64,000 nucleotides of DNA from Rheinheimera tangshanensis (lineage in GTDB: Bacteria; Pseudomonadota; Gammaproteobacteria; Enterobacterales; Alteromonadaceae), in contig NZ_BMLH01000006.1 of NCBI RefSeq assembly GCF_014645135.1, forward strand, positions 124,001 to 188,000. Direction: 5' to 3'. Every line of letters begins with the position of its first letter. Within the stretch, counting starts at the first letter, position 1. Below the pieces are notes generated by a model. That model was not told the origin of the DNA and made no database searches. It was given only the letters and a program-made list of their open reading frames with translations. Below are positions 1 through 8,300 of this stretch, piece by piece. A program made the translations under genes and the position numbers.

Positions 1-414
1 GAACGCAATTTAGCCTTAAATAACATTGAACTGGACAAGTCCAACAACGTCAAACAGGACGTATTTAAGTTGCTGCGCGAATACAAAGAGCAAGGCAAGT
101 TGTTTGACATGGTGATTTTAGACCCACCAAAATTTGCCGACAGCAAAGCCCAGTTAATGCAAGCCGCCCGCGGTTATAAAGATATCAATCGTGTCGCTAT
201 GCAGTTGGTCAAACCAGGTGGTTTATTACTGACCTTCAGCTGCTCTGGCTTAATGGAAGACATGCTGTTTCAGAAAATAGTGGCCGACGCTGCACTGGAT
301 GCGAACAAAGATTGCTTGTTTATCGAGAAACTCAGTCAGTCCAGCGACCACCCCATTGCCAGCTTCTACCCTGAAGGTCATTATCTGAAAGGTTTAGTTT
401 GTAAGGTATTTTAA
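1..414 (+). CDS. rlmI: 23S rRNA (cytosine-C5) methyltransferase RlmI, C-terminal part
   Basis: The reading frame is open from base 1, so only the last ~137 residues of an about 400-residue enzyme are present; the N-terminal PUA-like part lies outside the window. The segment holds the end of the SAM-binding Rossmann domain with the LDPPKF motif (around residue 45 of the visible part), the catalytic-loop SCSG segment and the family-typical end [12 protein letters not shown]. RlmI-type enzymes methylate C1962 of 23S rRNA using SAM in the cytoplasm. Assignment to RlmI rather than another RlmI/RlmK-like enzyme rests on the LDPPKF motif and C-terminus and is fairly secure. Confidence 0.85.
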   Translation, partial: ERNLALNNIELDKSNNVKQDVFKLLREYKEQGKLFDMVILDPPKFADSKAQLMQAARGYKDINRVAMQLVKPGGLLLTFSCSGLMEDMLFQKIVADAALDANKDCLFIEKLSQSSDHPIASFYPEGHYLKGLVCKVF

Positions 415-467
415 AAGGTATTCTAAGCAGAGGCGCTAGCCTTTGCCCATCCACTAAGGAGTGTTCG

Positions 468-1043
468 ATGACGATGAAAAAATTAGCTTTAGTAGTAGCC
501 GCAGCCTTAAGTTTTTCTGCCGCCGCCGACTGGTCTGTCAAAAGCTCGCAATCCAGCCTGAATTTTGTTTCGGTAAAAAATGAAGTAGTGGCTGAAACCC
601 ACAGCTTTAAAGACTTAACAGGCAGCTTAACTGAAGCAGGTGATTTTGCAGTGGCTATTCCAGCCATGAGTATTGACACTATGATTCCAATTCGTAACGA
701 ACGTATTCTGGAACACGTGTTAGCCGCCAAACAATACGCCACGATCAATGCCAAAGGCAAAGTCGACAGCAAAGTTCTGGCAGGTTTAAAAACCGGTGAC
801 AGCGTGGTTGTTGATCAAGCCTTAGATTTAACCTTACTGACGAAAACCCAAAGCCTGACGGCCAAAGTAAAAGTGACCAAAGTGTCAGACAGCCAATTGG
901 TAGTTACTACTGTTGCGCCCATTATGCTGGACGTAAACAAGTTTGAATTAAACGCTGGCGTAGAAAAACTACGTGAACTGGCAGGCCTGAAATCCATCAG
1001 CCCACTGGTCCCCACCACTTTTAGTCTGGTGCTGGTGAAGTAG
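468..1043 (+). CDS. YceI-like periplasmic protein
   Basis: 191 residues with a signal peptide (lysine-containing start, hydrophobic core, AAA-D cleavage region near residue 20) and a single YceI-like lipocalin-fold domain filling the rest (opening DWSVKSSQSSLNFVSVKN; later FVAVKI-like strands, MIPIRNERILEHVL). YceI proteins bind amphiphilic isoprenoid-type ligands and are exported, but the physiological role is poorly defined. The start is supported by AAGGAG six bases before the ATG. It stands alone, 53 bp after rlmI, and ends at a strong terminator shared with the opposing gene. The family call is secure; ligand and role unknown. Confidence 0.85.
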   Translation: MTMKKLALVVAAALSFSAAADWSVKSSQSSLNFVSVKNEVVAETHSFKDLTGSLTEAGDFAVAIPAMSIDTMIPIRNERILEHVLAAKQYATINAKGKVDSKVLAGLKTGDSVVVDQALDLTLLTKTQSLTAKVKVTKVSDSQLVVTTVAPIMLDVNKFELNAGVEKLRELAGLKSISPLVPTTFSLVLVK

Positions 1044-1072
1044 GTTTTTGGATTAGTTTGATTTGTAAAACA

Positions 1073-1096
1073 GCCACCTTTTCGGTGGCTTTTTTA
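1073..1096. terminator. Intrinsic terminator after the YceI-like gene
   Basis: A GCCACC/GGTGGC stem with a short loop is followed by a run of six T on the plus strand. It lies just after the YceI-like stop codon and touches the 3' end of the convergent membrane-protein gene, so it may serve both directions. Confidence 0.8.
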
Positions 1097-1978
1097 TGAT
1101 GTCGCAATAATTCTGTGTCGAAATTTAGCATCGCAACAAACTAATATTAATGCGGCTAGATTGGGTAAATTACTGTCGTTAGCGACCCCTGCAAAGACAT
1201 CGGGATTGTTTTCAAACGCTATTGGCGTTAACTTCAACTTTCTGTGTTCCAAAAAGAATTGATAATTGAAGTTTGTATATGCCAGAACTTCAGACAGCAA
1301 TAAACAAAGGTTACGAAGAGCCGCTAGTTTTATTCGTGGGTTCTCTGAATTATTTTTGAGGTCAGATTCAACTTTCTTTATTAGTTTGCATGAAATCTCT
1401 GCAACTTTTAGACGCGTAATGTTCGATACCTTTTTCGTCGATAAATCAGGCTGAAGACTTTCGAGCATTTCTTTAATGTCATAATCCGGAATGTCTCCAC
1501 TCCAATCGATTAGTTTATTTAAATCCAACTCTCCAATAGCTTCAAGTACAACGCTACTAACCTCGACCAAAAGTGGATGATGGTATTTCTCACCGATGTA
1601 TCCAGTTCTAGATAAATACTCTGTCGAGTCTATTCTTATCTGGCGAGAAAGTACTGATATTCTGGTCTTATGCCTTAAACATTGCCTCTCGGTTAGTATT
1701 TCCTTTAATTGGTTTAAATTCTCTCGTACATTGAATTGAAGCCTCTCTTGATATCGATTTTCTAAGTCTCGTCTTTTATCCAAGATAAGCCAAATTAGCG
1801 TACCCGCAGTTGCGATACTACCGATAAGCTGACCAGACTCCGACATCTTCTTCCATAAATCTATTTTGGGGAATAGTAGGTGCACATATTTATATAACCC
1901 TATGAACAAGACCATCAAAATAGACAATGAAAATAGTGCAAATATTGCTCGCCAAATCCTTTGAATCCAAATATTCAT
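1094..1978 (-). CDS. Hypothetical two-helix membrane protein with cytoplasmic helical domain
   Basis: 294 residues that I do not recognise. Two hydrophobic segments (about residues 11-31 and 49-67) are separated by a short loop. A basic stretch (LDKRRDLENRYQERLQF) follows, suggesting that the long alpha-helical remainder lies in the cytoplasm. No catalytic motif is obvious. The gene is visibly more AT-rich than its neighbours and lies alone between a terminator and a dispersed repeat, which suggests acquisition by transfer. Membrane anchor plus large helical cytoplasmic domain is an architecture also seen in some phage-defence effectors, but nothing in the sequence proves this. Real gene likely; function unknown. 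Confidence 0.7.
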   Translation of the reverse strand: MNIWIQRIWRAIFALFSLSILMVLFIGLYKYVHLLFPKIDLWKKMSESGQLIGSIATAGTLIWLILDKRRDLENRYQERLQFNVRENLNQLKEILTERQCLRHKTRISVLSRQIRIDSTEYLSRTGYIGEKYHHPLLVEVSSVVLEAIGELDLNKLIDWSGDIPDYDIKEMLESLQPDLSTKKVSNITRLKVAEISCKLIKKVESDLKNNSENPRIKLAALRNLCLLLSEVLAYTNFNYQFFLEHRKLKLTPIAFENNPDVFAGVANDSNLPNLAALILVCCDAKFRHRIIATS

Positions 1979-2133
1979 ACTACTTCCCTATTGAGAACAA
2001 ATAAAAATCAGAAGGCTGAGTCCTTAGTTTTACTAAAAAAACACTAATGACATGTTCCAAAAATACAATAGCCAGAACTAGGCTGTAAAGCCAAAAGGCT
2101 CAACTTACAAATAAGACCAACTACAGCCCCCAC
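1979..2133. other. Intergenic stretch before repeat copy A
   Basis: AT-rich sequence between the start of the minus-strand membrane-protein gene and repeat copy A. Presumably it carries that gene's promoter; no convincing -10/-35 pair was picked out. Confidence 0.4.
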
Positions 2134-2343
2134 CCCCTTAGCCGCAAGCCGTTCAAAAATGGGTGGCCAAGGTTTTAAGACGAGGAGTGTTTGAGCGAGG
2201 AGCGTTAGCGACGAACGAGTTGCCGAGTCGCCTTGGACGCACGTTTTTGAGCGGGCTTTCGCAGCGGCCAGGGTCGCCTTTTCTTTGCGCCACTTTCTTT
2301 TGGCGACGCAAAAGAAAGCGGCTCGCCAACGGCGAAAGCGTTT
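2134..2343 (+). repeat. 210-bp dispersed repeat, copy A
   Basis: Aligns without any gap to 62145-62354 (constant offset of 60011), with about ten substitutions counted by eye. The 3' part forms a hairpin: left arm 2289-2301, right arm 2310-2322, built on CTTTCTTTT/AAAAGAAAG, with one A-C mismatch at 2292/2319. A second small hairpin CGCC-AAC-GGCG is at 2324-2334. Both strands are open for about 60 codons, which argues for stop-poor composition rather than coding. Intergenic and in the same orientation as copy B. Similar 'TTTCTTTTGG...AAAAGAAAG' palindromes occur widely in gammaproteobacterial intergenic DNA (from memory). Confidence 0.85.
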
Positions 2344-2455
2344 AAATAAGTCATCTCAAAAGATGAGCTAGGTTCATGAATTATTCTACAAGCCACCTTG
2401 AAATTCCTCACTTTCCCTGACACTGTTAACACAACAAATTCAAAAGGATAGGAAT

Positions 2456-3034
2456 ATGAAACTTTTACTTATCATAACCACCCTACTCGCCACATCCCAA
2501 CTTCAGGCGGCCTCAGCAGACAGCCAAATCAATTGCCAGGCCAAAGACTTAGGTACTGTTGATCAACTAATTTGTTCAGACCAGAAGCTACTTAAACAGG
2601 ATCAGCAGCTGGCAGAGGTGTATCAGCAGGCGTTGCTAAAAGCCGCTAATGAAAAACCACCTTTGTTAAAAGCTGAACAGCGTGGTTGGGTAAAAGGGAA
2701 AGCCGATTGCTGGAAAGAAGATGATAAGAAAGCTTGTGCTTCAACGCTTTATATCCAGCGTATTGCCGAGTTACAGGCGCGTTATGAACTGATGCCGGCC
2801 AGTAAAAAACTTCTGCTTAGCTGTGACAATAATCCTGCTAATGAAATCTCACTACGTTATTACCCAACCACACCAGCCACGCTGATTGCGGATTATGGTG
2901 ATCAGGTCTCTTTAATGTATCAACAGCCAGACCAGAGTTATGTCGGAAGAAATGAAAAGCTATCGGAGCAAAACGGTATTTTTACTGTGCAATGGGGTTA
3001 TGGTGCGGCTTTATTAAGCTGTGTTGCTAACTAG
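2456..3034 (+). CDS. Secreted LprI-like / MliC-like protein (putative lysozyme inhibitor)
   Basis: 192 residues with a signal peptide (about residues 1-19). An LprI/DUF1311-like domain follows at ~25-110, with paired cysteines and the typical LKAEQRGWVKGKADCW stretch. The C-terminal part (~118-190) resembles the MliC/PliC inhibitor domain: a cysteine near each end (LLSCDNN... and ...ALLSCVAN) and beta-rich sequence between. Both families include inhibitors of host lysozyme, so a periplasmic role in protecting peptidoglycan is inferred. AAAGGATAGGA precedes the ATG. The 3' end overlaps the convergent diguanylate cyclase gene by 8 bp. LprI assignment is firm; the MliC part is a weaker match by eye. 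Confidence 0.75.
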   Translation: MKLLLIITTLLATSQLQAASADSQINCQAKDLGTVDQLICSDQKLLKQDQQLAEVYQQALLKAANEKPPLLKAEQRGWVKGKADCWKEDDKKACASTLYIQRIAELQARYELMPASKKLLLSCDNNPANEISLRYYPTTPATLIADYGDQVSLMYQQPDQSYVGRNEKLSEQNGIFTVQWGYGAALLSCVAN

Positions 3035-4400
3035 CAGCTCGCTCATTTGCAGCCTTCACACAATTGCGGCCTGCGGCTTTGGCCTGATACAAGGCTTTAT
3101 CCGCGGCTATCAACAAACTTTGCGCCGTATCCTCATTATGCTGCAAGCTCGCCAACCCTATACTGGCGGTTACACTCAAAACCTGCCCTTGGTGCTCAAA
3201 CCGGGCGTCCTGAATATGAAGGCGTAGTTGCTCTGCCACCTTAAAGCCCCCCTCTGTAGTGGTATAAGGTAATACCACCACAAACTCTTCACCACCAAAA
3301 CGGGCGACAAAATCGGCGGGCCTGTGCAGAGTCTGCTGTAACTGCTTTGCCACCTCAATCAAACATTGATCACCTGTTACATGGCCGTAGCGGTCATTAA
3401 AGGCTTTAAAGTGGTCAACATCTAACACCAGTAGACATAAAGGCTCGTTGTATCTTTTGGCATGGTCGATATGCACAGCCAGCTGCGATTCCAGATAACG
3501 ACGGTTAAAAAGACCAGTTAAGGTATCCCTGACACTTTGCTGATAGAGTTGTTCATTTGCTCTTTGTGTACTGATATAAAGCCTGTTGACTTCCCATAGC
3601 AAGGCGCCAAGCAACACCATTGACGATACACAACTGCTGATCCTGGCCGCATACCACCCCAGGCTAAAACGAGCGCCGGCAAATAAGGTTAGGGTGACAT
3701 CAATTAAGCTAGCCAGTAGCGCAACACTTAACCAGATATAAAGCACATTATTACAGCGGGCGCGCATCAACATGACACACAAAGCTAATGCATTCATTCC
3801 CCAGACTAGCAAGGCATAAGGACTGTGGAGCAACTGCTGATAACTATTACTTGCGATCAGTGCAGGCAATAAATGACTGCCCCAGGTGGCAAATAAAGCC
3901 AGACTCAGGCTCAGACATAATGGAACCAGAACAAAAGCAAACAACCAGAATTTCAGGTCGGTATAATTCACCTGCTCCGTTTTGATAAAACGCTCTGCAA
4001 AGCAGGCTAGCAACATCAGAGCAGGAAATAACCCGTGCCAAAACACCCAAATCCAGACCGCACTTTGTGGGCCTGCATTCAACAAGCCTGTTGGTGTAAA
4101 AACACCAGGGAACACCAACAGCTGAACTATCACCAAAGGAATTAACGACAAATAGGCGGCTGCGACAAATCCGGGGAATACGTTTCTGCGTGTGGCAAAC
4201 TGCGACAATAATAAATAAGCCGTAATACCTTCGAGTAATATGACTGCTGTGCCATAAGCAGGTAAAAAAGGCGCTATAGCCGGCAAGGTAAAGCTAAGAA
4301 AAGGAAATACAGCGGCTGCTACCAGCACTAAAAGTGTCGAAACTAAATAAGCAGCACGTCGATGGGCTTGTTGCGATATAACGGGAGCAATGTCTGACAC
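3027..4400 (-). CDS. Membrane diguanylate cyclase (MASE4-like sensor + GGDEF)
   Basis: 457 residues. An N-terminal block of about eight hydrophobic helices (residues ~15-285) resembles the MASE4 sensory domain. A GGDEF domain follows, with a DVDHFKAFNDRYGH metal/substrate segment, active-site GGEEF at 369-373 and an RPAD inhibitory (I-site) motif at 360-363, exactly five residues before it. It should make c-di-GMP from two GTP at the inner membrane, with product inhibition. The start is GTG (AAGG about 12 bases upstream). It is followed on the same strand-side by a PilZ protein and a receiver protein, suggesting a c-di-GMP signalling neighbourhood, though they are not tightly packed. Confidence 0.92.
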   Translation of the reverse strand: MSDIAPVISQQAHRRAAYLVSTLLVLVAAAVFPFLSFTLPAIAPFLPAYGTAVILLEGITAYLLLSQFATRRNVFPGFVAAAYLSLIPLVIVQLLVFPGVFTPTGLLNAGPQSAVWIWVFWHGLFPALMLLACFAERFIKTEQVNYTDLKFWLFAFVLVPLCLSLSLALFATWGSHLLPALIASNSYQQLLHSPYALLVWGMNALALCVMLMRARCNNVLYIWLSVALLASLIDVTLTLFAGARFSLGWYAARISSCVSSMVLLGALLWEVNRLYISTQRANEQLYQQSVRDTLTGLFNRRYLESQLAVHIDHAKRYNEPLCLLVLDVDHFKAFNDRYGHVTGDQCLIEVAKQLQQTLHRPADFVARFGGEEFVVVLPYTTTEGGFKVAEQLRLHIQDARFEHQGQVLSVTASIGLASLQHNEDTAQSLLIAADKALYQAKAAGRNCVKAANERAAS

Positions 4401-4479
4401 AACAAGCTACAACCTTAAAAGAGATGTGTTGGCATGGACTATAAAAAAATAAACTGCTGTTTACCAGAACATTTTCTTT

Positions 4480-4779
4480 TTAATTCAGCTCGATAATCTG
4501 CACACCCAACTGATAACAATCCTCCTGCTCCTGTGCACAGCGCATCACCTTCGCATGAGCAGATAAAGGCGGAATACTAGGGTTGGAGCTCTCCATTTTG
4601 ATGTAAAGCATAATGCCCATTTCAAGAGGTTCATCGATTTCAAGCGACATACCTGTTGCACTTAAATCACGGCAAATAGCGTTGATCACACGGCCCGATT
4701 GAGGATCGTTGATCATCAATTCCACCTGAGCATTCACCATCATACGGTAGTAGTTACGTTTATCACTGTGGCCTAACAT
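4480..4779 (-). CDS. PilZ-domain protein
   Basis: 99 residues consisting of a single PilZ domain. The RNYYR sequence (residues 8-12, RxxxR motif) and DLSATG (D/NxSxxG motif, around residue 38) are the two conserved c-di-GMP-binding motifs, both intact. It should bind c-di-GMP and change the behaviour of an unknown partner. It lies between the diguanylate cyclase and a receiver-domain gene, all on the minus strand. No output domain is attached. Confidence 0.9.
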   Translation of the reverse strand: MLGHSDKRNYYRMMVNAQVELMINDPQSGRVINAICRDLSATGMSLEIDEPLEMGIMLYIKMESSNPSIPPLSAHAKVMRCAQEQEDCYQLGVQIIELN

Positions 4780-4846
4780 AAGCTGTATTACTGCCTTTAT
4801 TGGGGTAGGCTTCTTTTATAGATCCGCAATAAGCCGCTGTAAAGCC

Positions 4847-5242
4847 TTATTTGTGTGAATGGCTACAGAGTAAATCATCAACCAGCATCTGAATATGGCG
4901 GGCGCTGATAGGTTTGCTGACAAAAGCGTCAGCTCCTGCATCCAGCGCTATTACTTCATCGCGCGGCGTGTCCAGCCCTGACATCATCAGAATAGGAATA
5001 TGGCCTGTTTCAGGAGTATTTTTTAACAAGCGGCAGGTGTCCAAGCCATCCAAACCTGGCATACAGATATCCATCATCACCAGATCAGGTTGCTGTTGCA
5101 GCACCAGTTGCAAGGCCTCTACACCGCTTTTAGCATAAGACAATTGATAAAAAGGTGATAAAGCCAGCTCCAGCAGACGGTACATAAAATCTTCGTCGTC
5201 TACTATCATGACTTTTTTTTGCTTCAATTCCATTGTCTGCAT
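4847..5242 (-). CDS. Single-domain response regulator (CheY-like)
   Basis: A stand-alone receiver domain: acidic pair near VMIVDDED, phospho-acceptor Asp in MMDICMPG, MMSG (Ser/Thr switch) and conserved Lys in FVSKP. It has no DNA-binding or enzymatic output domain, so it would act by protein contact or as a phosphate sink. An ATG 15 bases further upstream (5257) is possible but has no ribosome site. GGAG sits nine bases before the ATG at 5242, which I prefer; a third in-frame ATG at 5233 is also possible. The partner histidine kinase is not in the window. Confidence 0.88.
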   Translation of the reverse strand: MQTMELKQKKVMIVDDEDFMYRLLELALSPFYQLSYAKSGVEALQLVLQQQPDLVMMDICMPGLDGLDTCRLLKNTPETGHIPILMMSGLDTPRDEVIALDAGADAFVSKPISARHIQMLVDDLLCSHSHK

Positions 5243-5329
5243 CCTTGAGATCTCCATGCAAACGCATCTGTGCGTTTAACCATAAGTGTATGGCGTGTTT
5301 AACAATTTGCCAAAAAAAAGACAAAAAAT

Positions 5330-8300
5330 TTACTTCAATTCACTTACCGCCAGTAAAATTCGTTTTACCGAGACCGGATAAGGCGTTCCCAAAGTTTGAG
5401 CGTATAAGGACACCTTAAGTTCCTCCAACATCCAGCGGATGGCCAGTACAGGCTCCGGGATAGCACGGCCAGCATACTTACCCAACAAGCTCTGGTAGGC
5501 TTCTTCTGCTTTTTGGTATTCGTGCGACATCAGTCTGTCACGGTTTGGATCCACCGGCAGTTTTTCCTGACGTTTTTGCAGTGCCTGTAAATAACGCAAA
5601 ATCGCGTCCAAACGCACTGCACCATGTGTGCTGACAAAGCCCTTAAACAGCAAAGAATCAAGATGTTGCTTGATTTCCCCCTGCCCCTGCACATGCTTTA
5701 ACTCAACTTTACCTTTGAGCTTTTTCTGAATTTCATGACCCAGGGTTAAAATTTGTTCTACTTTGAGTGCAATACGTAAAACAGTTTCCCCCAGTTCAGC
5801 GCGGACTTTTTCTTTGACAGCGGTAAAATCTGCTTCGGTTTCAGGCCAGGGCTGCTCGCTGATCAGTTGATCAACACCAGCTGCAATACAGTCATCTATC
5901 AGCTCCAGCACTTTGCCAAACGGATTAAAGTACAACCCAAGCTTGGCCTTGTTGGGCAAAGATTCCTGCAGGTATTTAACTGGCGATGGTACGTTCAAAA
6001 GTACCAATCGGCGCAGGCCCAGTTTGCTCTGCTCTGCCGCTTGTTCGGCGTTATCCAATAATTTAATAGCGACCGAATCTTTATTATCCACCAAAGCCGG
6101 ATAAGCCTTGATTTGATAACCGGCCTGCATTTTGATGTACTCACGTGGTAACTGGCCAAAAGACCACTGCGTCAATTGCTCCTGCTCTATACCCCGCTCC
6201 GCCACCTGGCTTAAACTTTGTTGTACTTTGCCTTGCAGCTCTTGTTTTAACAGCGCCAAAGAGCGGCCCTGTTTTAAGGTGTTGCCTTTGTCATCTACCA
6301 CCTTAAAGTTAAATTTCAGATGGGTATCAATGCCGGATAAATCCCAGGCATCGTCTGGAATAGTCACACCGGACATCCGCTTTAATCTGTTGCTGACCAC
6401 ATCCAGCAAAGGCCCATCTTCGGGTTTAATGCTTTGCATTAGGGCATCGGCGTAATTGGGCGCTGGCACAAAGTTGCGTCTGTATTGTTTGGGCAGGCAT
6501 TTAATCAGCGCCACTAATAAATCATGCCGCAAGCCCGGAATGAGCCAGTCAAAGCCCTGCTCTTCCAGCTGATTCAGTAAGGACAAAGGCACCACTAAAC
6601 TGACCCCATCATCCGGCGCGCCCGGTGAAAAATGATAATCCAGCGGCAAAGTTAAATTGCCCTGACGCCAGAACTCTGGGAATTTATCCGCCGTGACTTC
6701 AGAGGCATCGCGCTTATACAGCTGGTCTAAATCCAAATTTAATAACTTTGCGTCTTTGGCTTTAGCCTCTTTCCACCACTTGGCAAAATCGACTCTGTTA
6801 TTAGCCCAAACAGGGATTTTTTCAGCGTAAAAATCAGCCAGCGTTTCTTCATCGACCAGAATATCGCGCCGTCTGGCTTTTTCTTCCAGCTCAGTGACCT
6901 GCTCTATCAGCTTTTGGTTATGAGCTAAAAAGCTTTCATTCAGGCCTAAGTCTTGTTCGACCAAGGCACTGCGGATAAAGATTTTATGGCAGGTGGCTGG
7001 GTCTATTTTGCTGTACAGCACTGGGCGTTTACCCACAATGATCAGGCCATACAAAGACACCTGCTCATAGGCCACCACAGCACCTTTTTTCTTCTCCCAA
7101 TGCGGTTCGCTGTAACTGCGGCTAACCAGGTGCATAGCCGCGGGTTCTATCCATTCAGGCTCAATCTTGGCCACAGCACGGGCATAGAGTTTGGAGGTTT
7201 CTACCAGTTCAGCGGCCATCACCCATTTAGGTTTACGTTTAAATAAGCTGCTGCCTGGGAAGACAAAAAAGCGGCTTTGACGTGGGCCCATATAATCGGC
7301 GTCGCTGTCGCGGCTACCAATTTGGCCTAATAAACCTGTGAGTAAAGCGCTATGGATTTGCTCATAAGACGCCACCTGCGAATTCAGGCTCCACTGCTGC
7401 TCAGTGCAAATCTGACTCAACTGACCATATAAATCCTGCCATTCGCGCACGCGAAGGTAGTTCAAAAGCTCTTGTTTACATAAACGGCGGAACTGGTTAT
7501 TGGTCAGCTCGTCCTGCTTCTCTTGCAAGTAAGCCCAAAGTTTTAACCAGGCGCTAAAATCTGAATCAGGATCAGCAAAACGACCATGTAACTCATCGGC
7601 TTTTTGCTGTTTATCCAAAGGTCGCTCACGAGGGTCCTGAATCGACAAGGCCGAGACAATCACCAACACTTCCTGTAAACAGCTGTGTTTTGTCGCAGCA
7701 AACACCATACGCGCTAAACGTGGGTCGACTGGTAAACGACTGATTTGTCGGCCTAAGTCGGTCATTTGCAAACTATGACTGTTGGACTGAGGTTTAACTG
7801 CGCCCAGCTCTTCCAGCAGCTTAATACCGTCGTTAATAAAACGACTGTCTGGCCGCTCTAAAAACGGGAAGGCCTGAATATCGCCTAAACCCAAGGCCAA
7901 CATCTGCAAAATAACAGAGGCTAAGTTGGTGCGCAGAATTTCCGGGTCGGTAAATTCAGGTCTGCTGTTAAAATCCTCTTCGCTGTACAAGCGGATACAG
8001 ATACCAGCTGCAACACGGCCACAACGGCCTTTACGCTGATTGGCGCTAGCCTGACTGATAGCTTCAATCGGCAGCTGTTGCACTTTTGAGCGGTAGCTGT
8101 AACGCGAAATCCGCACTGTGCCAGGGTCTATCACATAACGAATACCTGGCACTGTTAACGAGGTTTCAGCCACGTTGGTCGAGAGTACGATACGACGCCC
8201 TACGCCGGTTTGAAAAATTCGGTTTTGCTCTGCCGCACTTAAACGAGCATACAAAGGTAAAATTTCAGTATGAGGCAGTTTAAGTTTTTCCAGCGCATCT

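Noticed and set aside
2163-2345. 60-codon frame covering repeat copy A, matched by 62174-62380 in copy B
   Set aside because: Both strands of the repeat are open, there is no ribosome site, and changes between copies follow hairpin pairing rather than codon positions.
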